DNA of 49,382 bases from an uncultured bacterium (GTDB taxonomy: Bacteria > Bacillota_I > Bacilli_A > RFN20 > CAG-826), in assembly GCA_949293255.1 (NCBI GenBank), contig CASFCL010000009.1:1-49382 (forward strand). Direction: 5' to 3'. Positions 16,057 through 24,411 of this stretch are shown in pieces. The notes below the pieces were generated by a model. That model had not been told where the DNA came from. It searched no databases and was given only the letters and a program-made list of their open reading frames with translations. Position numbers and translations under genes: made by a program. Every line of letters starts with the position of its first letter. Within the stretch, counting starts at the first letter, position 1.

Positions 16057-17796
16057 ATGAATTTACACGCTTTATATCATTTAAATGATTCAAATTATTG
16101 TTATCCAATCGATACTAATAAAATTGTAGTTGTTTTTAGAACGCAAAAAAATGATGAAGATATTGAATCTATTGAATGCATTTATAATATTTCTCATCGT
16201 TTTTATTTAAAAAGATTAGTTAAGAAAATGGAAGTTGTAAGAAGTGATAATCTTTTTGATTATTATGAAACTGTGATCGAACTTGAAATCCCAAACATGC
16301 AATATCTTTTTAAAATCAACATGAAAAATGGAAAGCATTTATATTTTTATGATTGTGGAATGAGCGAAGATTACGATTTTAACACAGGTTATTTAACTGG
16401 ATTTAGATTACCTTTCGTTAATAAAAACGATGTTGTTTTTCAAAACGAAAGATTTAAAGGAGATGTCGTTTATCAAATTTTCCCAGATAGATTTAAAAAA
16501 TGTGAAACAGGAGAAATTGATAAATCATATGTCAACAGAACTTGGGATACAAACGATTTAAAATGGAACAAAGATGATAAACGTCAAGCTTTTCTTGGTG
16601 GTGATTTAATTGGTATCAAAGAAAAATTACCTTATTTAAAAGATTTAGGTATCGATGCAATTTATTTAACACCAGTCACTGAAAGTAGTTCAAATCATAA
16701 ATATAACATTTCAAATTATTTTAAGATCGATGAAATGTTTGGCGGTAATAAAGCTTATAAAGAATTAGTTGAGGAAGCTCATAAGTTAGGAATAAAAATT
16801 ATCATGGATCTAGTTTATAACCATTCAGATAATAGACATCCTTTCTTCTTAGATGTTTTAAAAAATGGAAAAAAATCACCTTATTACGATTATTACTGCA
16901 TGGTTGATAAACCATTAAAAGCAAATGGAATGATGTATCATAGTTTTTGCGATGTTAAAGATATGCCAAAATGGAATACAAATAATCCTAAGGTTCAAGA
17001 ATATTTAACTAGTGTAGCATTATATTTTAAACAAGAATATGGTGTCGATGGATTTAGACTTGATGTTGCAAATGAAGTTAGCCATGATTTTTGGATCTAT
17101 TTTAAAAATGCTTTAAAGAAAGTAGATAAAGATATTTTTATCATCGGTGAAAACTGGGATTATGCTCATGAATTTTTAAATAACAACCAATTTGAAAGTG
17201 TCATGAATTATCAATTCTATTTAGCAATGTGGGAGTATTTTATTTGGAAAAAATACGGTTTAGCAGAGTTTTCTAATAGAATTAACTGGTTACTTAATAG
17301 ATACAAATTAAATAATGCTAAGATGATGCTTAATCTTTTAGATAGTCATGATACACCTCGATTCTATAATTATTTGGATGGAAATATCGATAAATATTTA
17401 TGTGCTGAAACAATTTTAATTAGTTATATTGGTTTACCAATGATCTATTATGGAAATGAAATTTTCATGAAAGGTGAAGGTGATCCATATAATAGAAGAG
17501 GCATGGAATGGGATTCAAAATATTTTGATTCTAAAGAACATCAAATGTTTAAAGATATAGTTCATTTAAGAAAGAAACTTAACGCTTTAAGAACTGGAAA
17601 TATTAAAGTTGAAGTAGTTAATGAAGCGCTTAAAATTACTAGATGGACTGATGAAGAAACTGTTGAAATTTATGTAAATGCTGAAAACAAAAATATCAGT
17701 CTTAATGAAATAAAAGGAGAAGTAATTTTAAGTAATAATTACGATATTAATAATAAGACTTTAAAACCTTATTCATTCGTAGTTTTAAGAAAATAG
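16057..17796 (+). CDS. Cytoplasmic neopullulanase/cyclomaltodextrinase (GH13)
   Basis: Hydrolyses imported maltodextrins or cyclodextrins inside the cell. There is no signal peptide. 579 aa: an N-terminal beta domain of about 120 residues in the position of CBM34, then a GH13 barrel beginning VVYQIFPDRF. Motifs: region I MDLVYNH, nucleophile Asp336 in GFRLDVANEVSH, acid/base Glu365 in IIGENWD, and Asp432 in LDSHDTPR. The ANEVSH wording after the nucleophile is typical of the neopullulanase/maltogenic amylase group. AAAGGAG precedes the ATG. It is transcribed separately from the starch operon and followed by a strong terminator. Confidence 0.9.
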   Translation: MNLHALYHLNDSNYCYPIDTNKIVVVFRTQKNDEDIESIECIYNISHRFYLKRLVKKMEVVRSDNLFDYYETVIELEIPNMQYLFKINMKNGKHLYFYDCGMSEDYDFNTGYLTGFRLPFVNKNDVVFQNERFKGDVVYQIFPDRFKKCETGEIDKSYVNRTWDTNDLKWNKDDKRQAFLGGDLIGIKEKLPYLKDLGIDAIYLTPVTESSSNHKYNISNYFKIDEMFGGNKAYKELVEEAHKLGIKIIMDLVYNHSDNRHPFFLDVLKNGKKSPYYDYYCMVDKPLKANGMMYHSFCDVKDMPKWNTNNPKVQEYLTSVALYFKQEYGVDGFRLDVANEVSHDFWIYFKNALKKVDKDIFIIGENWDYAHEFLNNNQFESVMNYQFYLAMWEYFIWKKYGLAEFSNRINWLLNRYKLNNAKMMLNLLDSHDTPRFYNYLDGNIDKYLCAETILISYIGLPMIYYGNEIFMKGEGDPYNRRGMEWDSKYFDSKEHQMFKDIVHLRKKLNALRTGNIKVEVVNEALKITRWTDEETVEIYVNAENKNISLNEIKGEVILSNNYDINNKTLKPYSFVVLRK

Positions 17797-17869
17797 TAGA
17801 TTTTTACAAGGTTTTGATTATTATTCATAAGTAGACCCCAATTAACTTTTAAAAACCTTCAAAATAAAT

Positions 17870-17907
17870 GCCGAATTCATTAATTTTGAATTCGGCTTTT
17901 TATTTTA
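17870..17907. terminator. Strong rho-independent terminator
   Basis: GCCGAATTC and GAATTCGGC form a perfect 9-bp stem with a 9-base loop, followed by TTTTTATTTT. It ends transcription of the GH13 gene, and its T-run runs into the last codon and stop of the minus-strand DtxR-family fragment. Confidence 0.9.
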
Positions 17908-18097
17908 AATAATTTTCAATATGTTCTTTGATCTTTTTAAATGATTCATCACTTAGATCATGACCAATTTTACAAGCATCATTTCTAGCGGTTTCTTCAT
18001 CAATTCCAAGTTGAGTTAAAACTTTAGTGAGAATGACATGACGCTCATAAATTTTTGCGGCGATTTCTTCGCCAGCTTCAGTTAACGTTATATACTC
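17900..18097 (-). pseudogene. DtxR/MntR-family metalloregulator, C-terminal fragment
   Basis: Read on the minus strand, 65 codons carry the characteristic end of a DtxR/TroR-type metal-dependent repressor: YITLTEAG, then EIAAKIYERHVILTKVL, LGIDEETARNDACKIGHDLSD, and a helical end. The N-terminal DNA-binding half is missing: the frame meets a TAG at 18098-18100, exactly where transposase-like sequence begins. It is a broken gene with no own start. The remaining part includes metal-ligand-like Glu, His and Cys residues. Confidence 0.75.
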
Positions 18098-18297
18098 CTA
18101 AATCTATATTATTAAACCCAATATTTTCATCTAATAATGTATTAGGTTCATCAAATTCACTATTTTTTAAAAGTGGATCATAAGTTTTATCAATAATTAT
18201 TTTGTTTTTTCCACAATTAATTGGATGGCACGCTATTAACTCACTGTTGCAATAGACATTTAAAACATCAGCAATTTTAACAACAACCACATTTCTT
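18078..18297 (-). pseudogene. Transposase C-terminal fragment (IS21/Mu-like)
   Basis: The minus-strand frame from about 18297 down to the TGA at 18078-18080 reads GRNVVVVKIADVLNVYCNSE, then LIACHPINCGKNKIIIDKTY and DPLLK. That pattern (beta-barrel core, an IA-H segment, then an HY-LL-like segment) resembles the C-terminal domain of IS21-type IstA transposases. The catalytic core is absent. Both ends abut other gene fragments, with the Fe-alcohol dehydrogenase remnant on one side and the DtxR fragment on the other. The family call is tentative. Confidence 0.45.
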
Positions 18298-18594
18298 CCT
18301 ACAGTTATGAGATATAATGCTCCAGCAACAGGAGAAAAATATTGTGATATTGCAAAAGCAATGGGTGTTGAAGGCGTTGATGCAATGACTTTAGAAGAAG
18401 CTAGAAATGCTGCTTGTGATGCAGTTGCTAAATTATCACAAGATGTTGGCATCCTAGCAAACTTAAAAGGTATTGTTAAAGAAGAAGATATTGACTTCCT
18501 TGCTCAATCTGCAATGGATGATGCATGTCATCTAGGCAATCCAAAAAATCCAAAAAAAGAAGATATCATCAATCTTTATAAATCATTAATGTAA
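18292..18594 (+). pseudogene. Iron-containing alcohol dehydrogenase, C-terminal fragment
   Basis: About 100 codons beginning at FLPTVMRYNAPATGEKY and continuing through IAKAMGVEG, LSQDVGI and DDACHLGNPKNP match the last quarter of group III iron-containing alcohol dehydrogenases (lactaldehyde reductase or 1,3-propanediol dehydrogenase type, normally about 380 aa). The NAD-binding and metal-binding parts are missing. The ATG at 18307 is just an internal Met with no ribosome-binding site. A hairpin terminator still follows, as expected for the original gene end. Confidence 0.8.
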
Positions 18595-18613
18595 CAAACA
18601 AAAACAATAAATC

Positions 18614-18640
18614 AAACCCCAGAAAAGGGGGTTTTAATTC
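18614..18640 (+). terminator. Terminator after the dehydrogenase remnant
   Basis: AAACCCC pairs with GGGGTTT (7 bp) around a purine-rich loop, followed by TTAATT. It is a modest intrinsic terminator, retained downstream of a gene that no longer has its front part. Confidence 0.6.
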
Positions 18641-18821
18641 TATAAAAAAGTTGAGTTTTGCAGGGATTTTGATTTTTTTAATTAGAAATTAAAACTTTAT
18701 TTTAGTTTTAAAAATTATAAAATTAAATGTTTAATGAGACAAAAAAGTCTCATAAAAATGGAATCTTATATATTTAACGTTAAAGATACAACTTTATATA
18801 AATTATTGTTTTTATTTGTTG
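18641..18821. other. AT-rich gap with a hairpin and a repeat copy
   Basis: No gene is seen. TTTTGCAGGGATTTT at 18656-18670 is the exact reverse complement of the sequence at 834-848. ATGAGAC (18734-18740) and GTCTCAT (18747-18753) form a perfect 7-bp stem over six As with no T-run, so it could be an operator or structured RNA rather than a terminator. Confidence 0.5.
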
Positions 18822-18827
18822 TATAAT
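18822..18827 (+). promoter_or_regulatory. -10 box of the 565-aa gene
   Basis: Perfect TATAAT with only 8 bases (TTTGGAAC) before the ATG at 18836. The message would start at or within two bases of the start codon. The -35 region is poor (AT-rich, no TTGACA-like box). Confidence 0.5.
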
Positions 18828-18835
18828 TTTGGAAC

Positions 18836-20533
18836 ATGGGGAATAACAAAAAAGTAGCAAAATTTAAGGAAGATAGAATTAGAGAATATCGAAAAAGCAT
18901 TCAAATACTTGGAACTTTAATACAAGATATTGAAAAGAAATTTATTTCAGACCAAGAGTTATTCGATACTAGTTTCTTTTATGATGCGTTTGCATCTACT
19001 GCGATGTTGGACCTTTTATATATTTGTGGTATTGAATATGATTTTCAAGCTCCTTATGCTAGAAAACTTTTTGAATCAGTAACTTTTTTATTGTTCTCTT
19101 GTATGAAATCTTTCAATCAAGATAATTATAAAACTTTTAAACTTCAGGCGATGAAATATCGAGCAGGAAGAAAAGAAGTTACACAATTGGCGAAAAAATT
19201 AAAATTAAGTTATAAAGTTTTAATAAAATTAATAAATACATATTCTCCTATATATTTAATGGGAGTAATAGAAGATTACTCAAGAATTAGAAATCTAATT
19301 TTAGCATTTACTTCACTTACTGAAGGTTCAAAAGCTATTAATATTTATGATCAACTTAGCTTGGTTTCCCACCAATCAGGGTTTAGTCCTTTAAAGGTAG
19401 AGCAATTACATGTTTCTTACGCAATCGAAATAGCCCGTAAAATATGCTCTGAAGCATTATCAAGCCCATTAAAAGAAATTAAAAAGATTGAGATAGGTAA
19501 AATTAATGAAAAAGAGATTGATTCTGTTTTAATTGATAACTTAGGGCAAAAAGCTGAAATATTTTTAGATAAAATAAAAGACGCAAAAGAATTATGTGAA
19601 ACGAAATCTCCTTATAAATCGATTCTTGTAACTGCAATAAATGGATTTGCTACATATTTAAAGATTTTACTTTATTGCTATGCAAAAAATTTAATTATGG
19701 AAACCTTTCCATTAATTAAGGCTTTAATGGAAAAAGGTTCGATTTATTTAAAAGTTTGTAAGTTAAATTTAGGAGAAGGTAAAAAAAGACTTCAATGTTT
19801 CTTAATTGCTAGTGATGATTTACAAAACAAAAACTCTAGAGCTTTATTTCCGGATTTTGAATTTGATTTCCTTTTAACCGACAAAGATTTTGAAAAACAT
19901 AAAGCCTATACTTGGAAAGAAATTGGTAAGTCATATAAGTTAACAAAAGTTGAGTTTTTTAACAAAATCGATGCAAACCCCTCATATATTATTTATAAAA
20001 AGGATTTAACTTTAAGTGAAGCTGTTAAATATGGAATCAATATTGTAGATGAGAAAAACTTCCAAAAATACATTAACGCCTATATCCATGGTGTTGAATT
20101 TTCACATGCAAATGGTTTTACAATTTTCCAAGATAAAGAAAAATATAAAGCAGATGTTTTGTATGCAATTAATTATTGTTTCCTTACATTAGATGAATTA
20201 ATTAAACTTACAAAAAATGAAGCGAAAGAAAATAAATGTTTAGATGAGAAGAAAAATAAAAAACCTGGTTTTGTTGGTGACGACATCCTTTTAGATTTAA
20301 GAAGATGCAACTGTCCTATTTTATCTAAAGAAGAAGATAAACTAGATTTATCAGAGGAAAATAATTTTAAAAAATATTCAGACTTAGTCGAAGAGATCGA
20401 TAGCTGTAATAGAATATTAAAGAAAACTTTCCTCAAAAAATATCAAAGTGATATTGATAAATATATTAAAGTTTCTGAAATTGTCACAGAAGATGAATTT
20501 GAGTCTTTTGAACAGGCAAGTAACGAAAATTAA
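18836..20533 (+). CDS. Uncharacterised 565-aa protein
   Basis: I cannot name this protein with confidence. It has no signal peptide and no long membrane helix, is rich in Lys, and appears mostly helical. Two segments stand out: an N-terminal helical region with FYDAFASTAMLDLLYICGIE, and a C-terminal YIHGVEFSHANGFTIF. A conserved-looking His, Ser and His in that spacing is reminiscent of DUF5677-type proteins, which is only a weak lead. The gene is flanked by gene fragments on one side and a terminator on the other, so it is a single-gene unit next to a recombination scar. That setting suits an accessory or defence gene, but there is no direct evidence for a role. Confidence 0.6.
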   Translation: MGNNKKVAKFKEDRIREYRKSIQILGTLIQDIEKKFISDQELFDTSFFYDAFASTAMLDLLYICGIEYDFQAPYARKLFESVTFLLFSCMKSFNQDNYKTFKLQAMKYRAGRKEVTQLAKKLKLSYKVLIKLINTYSPIYLMGVIEDYSRIRNLILAFTSLTEGSKAINIYDQLSLVSHQSGFSPLKVEQLHVSYAIEIARKICSEALSSPLKEIKKIEIGKINEKEIDSVLIDNLGQKAEIFLDKIKDAKELCETKSPYKSILVTAINGFATYLKILLYCYAKNLIMETFPLIKALMEKGSIYLKVCKLNLGEGKKRLQCFLIASDDLQNKNSRALFPDFEFDFLLTDKDFEKHKAYTWKEIGKSYKLTKVEFFNKIDANPSYIIYKKDLTLSEAVKYGINIVDEKNFQKYINAYIHGVEFSHANGFTIFQDKEKYKADVLYAINYCFLTLDELIKLTKNEAKENKCLDEKKNKKPGFVGDDILLDLRRCNCPILSKEEDKLDLSEENNFKKYSDLVEEIDSCNRILKKTFLKKYQSDIDKYIKVSEIVTEDEFESFEQASNEN

Positions 20534-20542
20534 TAATTATCT

Positions 20543-20577
20543 AAATAGTAGAGTTAACTCTACTATTTTTTATTTTT
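20543..20577 (+). terminator. Terminator of the 565-aa gene
   Basis: AAATAGTAGAGTT followed immediately by AACTCTACTATTT is a perfect 13-bp inverted repeat and then TTTATTTTT. It is a strong intrinsic terminator that separates the orphan gene from the NAD operon. Confidence 0.85.
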
Positions 20578-20592
20578 AAATTTGTCTTTTTA

Positions 20593-20601
20593 TGCTTTAA
20601 T
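20593..20601 (+). promoter_or_regulatory. Possible extended -10 of the NAD operon
   Basis: TGCTTTAAT fits an extended -10 (TGn plus a TATAAT-like hexamer) and ends 9 bases before the ATG at 20611. No Shine-Dalgarno sequence is present, so the operon's first gene may also be read from a leaderless message. The -35 box is not convincing. Confidence 0.35.
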
Positions 20602-20610
20602 AATTAAGCA

Positions 20611-22167
20611 ATGTTTAAAGAAATTTTAGGGAAGTTTAAAGAAGCGTCATTATCAATATTACCAGTCACATGTATTATTGCGATTCTTTTTTTGGTTTCT
20701 TTAATTCCAAACGCTTTCCCTACAGCTGATGGTGCAGTTTTAATTGAAACAGCTGATTTTGGTGCATTTATATTATGTGCGCTTTTTTTGATTGTTGGTT
20801 TTGTGCTTTTTGATTATGGTGCTGATGGCGCTCTAGCAAGAGTTGGTTCTTATATTGGTGCTAATATTACAAAAAAAGGAAACATGATTTTAGTTGCAAC
20901 AATTACTGTTTTACTTGGTGTTTTAGTAACTATTGCTGAACCAGATTTATCAATTCTTTCTGACCAACTTGCAAATTCTATCGATCCACGGGTATTAAAA
21001 ATTACTGTTGGATGTGGAGTTGGTGTTTTCTTTTTTATAGGATTATTAAGAATTTTATTAAATAAATCTATTAAATATTTCTATATTTTTGGATATTTCC
21101 TTATTTTTGGAATAGCTTGTTTATATGGACCAAGTTCAAATTCAAGTGCTTTTATTAGTTTGGCTTTTGATACAAGTGGAGTTTCTACTGGTGCAGCAGC
21201 AACACCTTTCGTCATTGCTTTTGGTGCTAGTGTTGCTTCAACTCGTGGCGGAAAAGATACTTCAAATAACTCATTCGGTGTTGCTGGTTTAATGTCAATT
21301 GGACCAATTATTGCAATGCTTGTTATGTGTTTGCCTCAAATTGATTCATTAGTTTTAACAAATACCCAAGAATTAGAATCGGTTGAATCAATTTTAATTT
21401 CTTCATTAAGTGAAGTTGCATATGGAATTTTACCAATTTTAGGATTTTTCTTAGTTTATAATTTCTTATTCTTGAAACTTAATAAACACGAAATTATTAG
21501 AATTTTATTTGGATTCTTATATGCTTATTTAGGTTTATATTGTTTTGTTTGTTCAGCAAAAATCGGATTCATTCCTCTTGGTTATAAATTGGGTGAAACA
21601 ATTGCTGCAAATGATAATTTATATTATTTATATATTCTTTTACCAATTGTAATAGGTATTGTTATTGTTCTTGCTGAACCTTCAATTCACGTTTTAAATC
21701 AACAAGTTGAAGAAATTAGTGGTGGTGTTATTGGCAAAAAATCAATGATGATTTCACTTTGTTTAGGTGTTAGTTTAGCTATTACATTAGAAGTTTGTAG
21801 AATTGTATTTTGGGATTACTTCTCAGTTTTATATTTTTATGTCCCTGTTTTCTTAGCAATCGGATTTTTAGCATTATTTGTTGATGATATTTATGTTGCA
21901 TTAGCATTCGACTCTGGTGGAACTGCTAGTGGGACACTTTGCGTATGTTTTGTTTTACCATTTATTTTAGGAACAATTGAGATTTTAAATGATAAAAACG
22001 GAACAAATTATTCCGGATTTGGAATTTCTGGAATTGTTTCTGTTTTCCCGGTTTTAGCTATTGAAATTATGGGTCTTATTGCTAAATTCAAGAAAGTCTT
22101 ACTTGAAAAGAGAGCAAGACAAAGAGTCTATGAAGAAGCAAACGATGCTCAAATTATTCATTTTTAG
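20611..22167 (+). CDS. DUF1538 membrane protein (putative transporter)
   Basis: 518-aa polytopic membrane protein with an internal duplication. Half one has VTIAEPDLSIL (Glu110-Pro111) and SLAFDTSGVSTG (Asp187); half two has VLAEPSIHVL (Glu356-Pro357) and ALAFDSGGTASG (Asp434). Paired half-membrane loops with acidic residues and an inverted or direct repeat are the build of a secondary transporter. This is the DUF1538 family, whose substrate is not established to my knowledge. It begins a tight operon with two P-II-like genes and three NAD-synthesis genes. I infer transport of a nicotinate-type precursor or a coupled ion, gated by the P-II proteins. Confidence 0.85.
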   Translation: MFKEILGKFKEASLSILPVTCIIAILFLVSLIPNAFPTADGAVLIETADFGAFILCALFLIVGFVLFDYGADGALARVGSYIGANITKKGNMILVATITVLLGVLVTIAEPDLSILSDQLANSIDPRVLKITVGCGVGVFFFIGLLRILLNKSIKYFYIFGYFLIFGIACLYGPSSNSSAFISLAFDTSGVSTGAAATPFVIAFGASVASTRGGKDTSNNSFGVAGLMSIGPIIAMLVMCLPQIDSLVLTNTQELESVESILISSLSEVAYGILPILGFFLVYNFLFLKLNKHEIIRILFGFLYAYLGLYCFVCSAKIGFIPLGYKLGETIAANDNLYYLYILLPIVIGIVIVLAEPSIHVLNQQVEEISGGVIGKKSMMISLCLGVSLAITLEVCRIVFWDYFSVLYFYVPVFLAIGFLALFVDDIYVALAFDSGGTASGTLCVCFVLPFILGTIEILNDKNGTNYSGFGISGIVSVFPVLAIEIMGLIAKFKKVLLEKRARQRVYEEANDAQIIHF

Positions 22168-22179
22168 GAGTTGGTTGTG

Positions 22180-22602
22180 ATGAAGAAAAAGATAAACGAA
22201 TTTAAAATTACTAAAAATGTTGATCAAACTCCTTACGAGAAAAAAAATACAATTATCCCTTTAAAGGTAATGGTTGTAATTGTTAATCATGGACAAGGAG
22301 AATATTTCTTAAAAGGATTTTCAAATTTAGAAGTATCTTGTTCTTTTATGCTTTATGGAAGAGGTACGGCTCCTGTTGAATTCCAAGATATAATTGGTAT
22401 TGGTGGAGCAAGAAAAGATATTATTTTAGGAATTGTTAAAGAACCCGACATGTATAAAGTAAGAAAACTTATTAAAGAAAGATTCAAGGTTTCTGAAAAA
22501 GCTAAAGGAATTGCGTTTTCAATGAAAATAGATTCAATGATAGGAGTTGTTTTATATAAATTCTTAACAAACACAAGAGTATACCAAAGGAGGAGCAAAT
22601 AA
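22180..22602 (+). CDS. P-II-like signalling protein, first copy
   Basis: 140 aa: an N-terminal extension of about 30 polar residues, then a P-II-like ferredoxin fold (KVMVVIVNHGQGEYF, LYGRGTAPVEFQ, GARKDIILGIV, KAKGIAFSMKIDSMIG). The layout matches P-II sensors, trimeric proteins that bind adenine nucleotides between subunits and act on transporters or enzymes. The canonical uridylylation T-loop is not recognisable. The start is set by AGGAG 9 bases before ATG 22180; a GTG at 22177 is an alternative. One base separates its stop from the second P-II gene. Confidence 0.75.
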   Translation: MKKKINEFKITKNVDQTPYEKKNTIIPLKVMVVIVNHGQGEYFLKGFSNLEVSCSFMLYGRGTAPVEFQDIIGIGGARKDIILGIVKEPDMYKVRKLIKERFKVSEKAKGIAFSMKIDSMIGVVLYKFLTNTRVYQRRSK

Positions 22603-22603
22603 A

Positions 22604-22957
22604 ATGGAAAATCAAGGCGGCGAATTAATTGTAGTTATTATCAATAAAGGATTTTCTGATTTGGCAATGGAAGCAGCAAGATCTGCTGGTGCTAGAGGAG
22701 GAACAGTTTTAAATGCTCGTGGAACAGGTAATGCTGAAATTGAAAAATTCTTTGGTGTCCCAATACATCCAGAAAAAGAAATTATTTTAATTATTGTTAA
22801 TAAAGATATTAAGGATCAATGTTTACAAGCAATCTATAAAGATGCAGGACTTGAAACCAAAGGACAAGGTGTTGCTTTCTCAATCTCTGTTGACGATATG
22901 ATTGGATTTACAGCATTTGAAGATGTTAAAAAAGAAATAGAAGAAGGGAATAATTAA
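22604..22957 (+). CDS. P-II-like signalling protein, second copy
   Basis: 117 aa and closer to standard P-II: ELIVVIINKGFSDLAM, then the GARGGTVLNARGTG segment that precedes the T-loop, a short T-loop region with EIEKFFGVPIHPEKEI, and the C-terminal KGQGVAFSISVDDMIG strand pair. There is no uridylylation Tyr motif. It differs clearly from the first copy, so the two could form a mixed complex or sense different states. The ribosome-binding AGGAGG sits at the end of the first P-II gene. pncB follows after 5 bases. Confidence 0.82.
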   Translation: MENQGGELIVVIINKGFSDLAMEAARSAGARGGTVLNARGTGNAEIEKFFGVPIHPEKEIILIIVNKDIKDQCLQAIYKDAGLETKGQGVAFSISVDDMIGFTAFEDVKKEIEEGNN

Positions 22958-22962
22958 TTTAC

Positions 22963-24411
22963 ATGTGCAATAAAGAAACAAGAAACATAACCTTGTTAAT
23001 GGATTATTATGAATTAACAATGGCGTATGGTTATTTTAAAAACCATAAAAAAGACCAACTTGCAGTTTTCGATTTGTTTTATAGAAACAATCCTGATGAT
23101 GCTGCTTATGCAATTTTTTGTGGTTTAGAAGATGCAATAAATTATGTATTAAATATTAAATTTACTGATGAAGATATTGAATATTTAAGAAAAATATCTG
23201 GTTTTAGCGAGGATTTTTTAGAATATTTAAGAAACTTTAAGTTTAAAGGAGATATTTATTCTTTTAAAGAAGGAAATATTGTTTATCCTAATGAACCACT
23301 TTTAACTGTTGTTGGTCCTCTTGTTGATTGCCAAATTATTGAGACGGCTTTATTAAATATTATTAATCACGAAACACTTATTGCAACAAAAGCAAATAGA
23401 ATTGTAATTAGTGCAAAAGGAAGAGGTGTTTCAGATTTTGGAGCAAGAAGAGCTCATAATATTGATAGTGCACTTTTTGGAGCAAGAGCTAGTTATATTG
23501 GTGGAGTTGATTCAACGGCTACAGTCTTAGCTGGTAAATACTTTGATATTCCAGTTAGTGGAACAATGGCTCATTCTTGGGTTATGAGCTTTGAAAGTGA
23601 AGAAAAAGCTTTTTTAGAATATGCAAAACTATATCCATCAAGTTCAGTATTTTTAATTGATACATATGATGTAATTAATTCAGGAATTGTAAATGCTATT
23701 AAAGTAGCAAAAGTATATTTGATTCCAAATGGCTACAGATTAAAAGGAGTTAGAATTGATTCAGGTGATTTAGCATATTTATCGAAGAAATGTCGAAAAA
23801 TACTCGATCAAAACGGATTAAATGATTGCAAGATAATAGTTTCTAATGCTTTAGATGAAACAAAAATCACATCATTAATTGAACAAGGTGCAAAAATTGA
23901 TTCTTTTGGAGTCGGAGAAAATCTTATAACTTCAAAATCCAATCCAGTTTTTGGAGGTGTTTATAAGTTAGTAGCTTTAGAAGAAAATGGAGTTCTTGTT
24001 CCAAAGATTAAAATAAGTGAAACTTATGAAAAAATCACCAACCCAGGATTTAAAAAACCATATCGTCTTTATAATAAGGACGGAAAAGCTTTAGCTGATT
24101 TATTAATACTCAACGATGAAGATATAAATGATATAAAAGAGGGTGTAGACTCAAATCGACACTGGAAAACAATAAGTTTTTCAGAATTTACACCTAAACC
24201 AATGCATGTAAAAATCATAGAAAAAGGTAAATTAATATATAATTTACCATCAATTAAAGATATTAAAGACTATGTAAGATATCAAATTGATAACGAACTT
24301 TGGGACGAAGAAAAACGTTTTACTTTTCCTCATACCCATTATTTAGATTTTTCAAAGAAGTTGTATACATTAAAAATGGAGTTAATTTCAAATAACAAAG
24401 ATGAAAAATGA
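22963..24411 (+). CDS. pncB: Nicotinate phosphoribosyltransferase
   Basis: First step of NAD salvage: nicotinate plus PRPP gives nicotinate mononucleotide, with ATP hydrolysis. 482 aa with family hallmarks: MDYYELTMAYGY near the start, the GRGVSDFGARRAHN segment, the catalytic-His region SGTMAHSWVMSF, the phosphate-binding GVRIDSGDLAYLS, and IDSFGVGENL. It lies five bases after the second P-II gene and overlaps nadD by 11 bases. It ends in TGA, one of only four TGA stops here. No quinolinate-pathway genes are nearby, suggesting reliance on salvage. Confidence 0.95.
   Translation: MCNKETRNITLLMDYYELTMAYGYFKNHKKDQLAVFDLFYRNNPDDAAYAIFCGLEDAINYVLNIKFTDEDIEYLRKISGFSEDFLEYLRNFKFKGDIYSFKEGNIVYPNEPLLTVVGPLVDCQIIETALLNIINHETLIATKANRIVISAKGRGVSDFGARRAHNIDSALFGARASYIGGVDSTATVLAGKYFDIPVSGTMAHSWVMSFESEEKAFLEYAKLYPSSSVFLIDTYDVINSGIVNAIKVAKVYLIPNGYRLKGVRIDSGDLAYLSKKCRKILDQNGLNDCKIIVSNALDETKITSLIEQGAKIDSFGVGENLITSKSNPVFGGVYKLVALEENGVLVPKIKISETYEKITNPGFKKPYRLYNKDGKALADLLILNDEDINDIKEGVDSNRHWKTISFSEFTPKPMHVKIIEKGKLIYNLPSIKDIKDYVRYQIDNELWDEEKRFTFPHTHYLDFSKKLYTLKMELISNNKDEK

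Noticed and set aside
18307-18594. A small intact 95-aa gene
   Set aside because: The similarity to Fe-alcohol dehydrogenase extends upstream of the ATG (FLPTV), and the ATG has no ribosome-binding site, so it is a fragment.
18734-18753. Terminator at ATGAGAC/GTCTCAT
   Set aside because: No T-run on either strand after the stem and no gene end nearby; recorded only as a hairpin.
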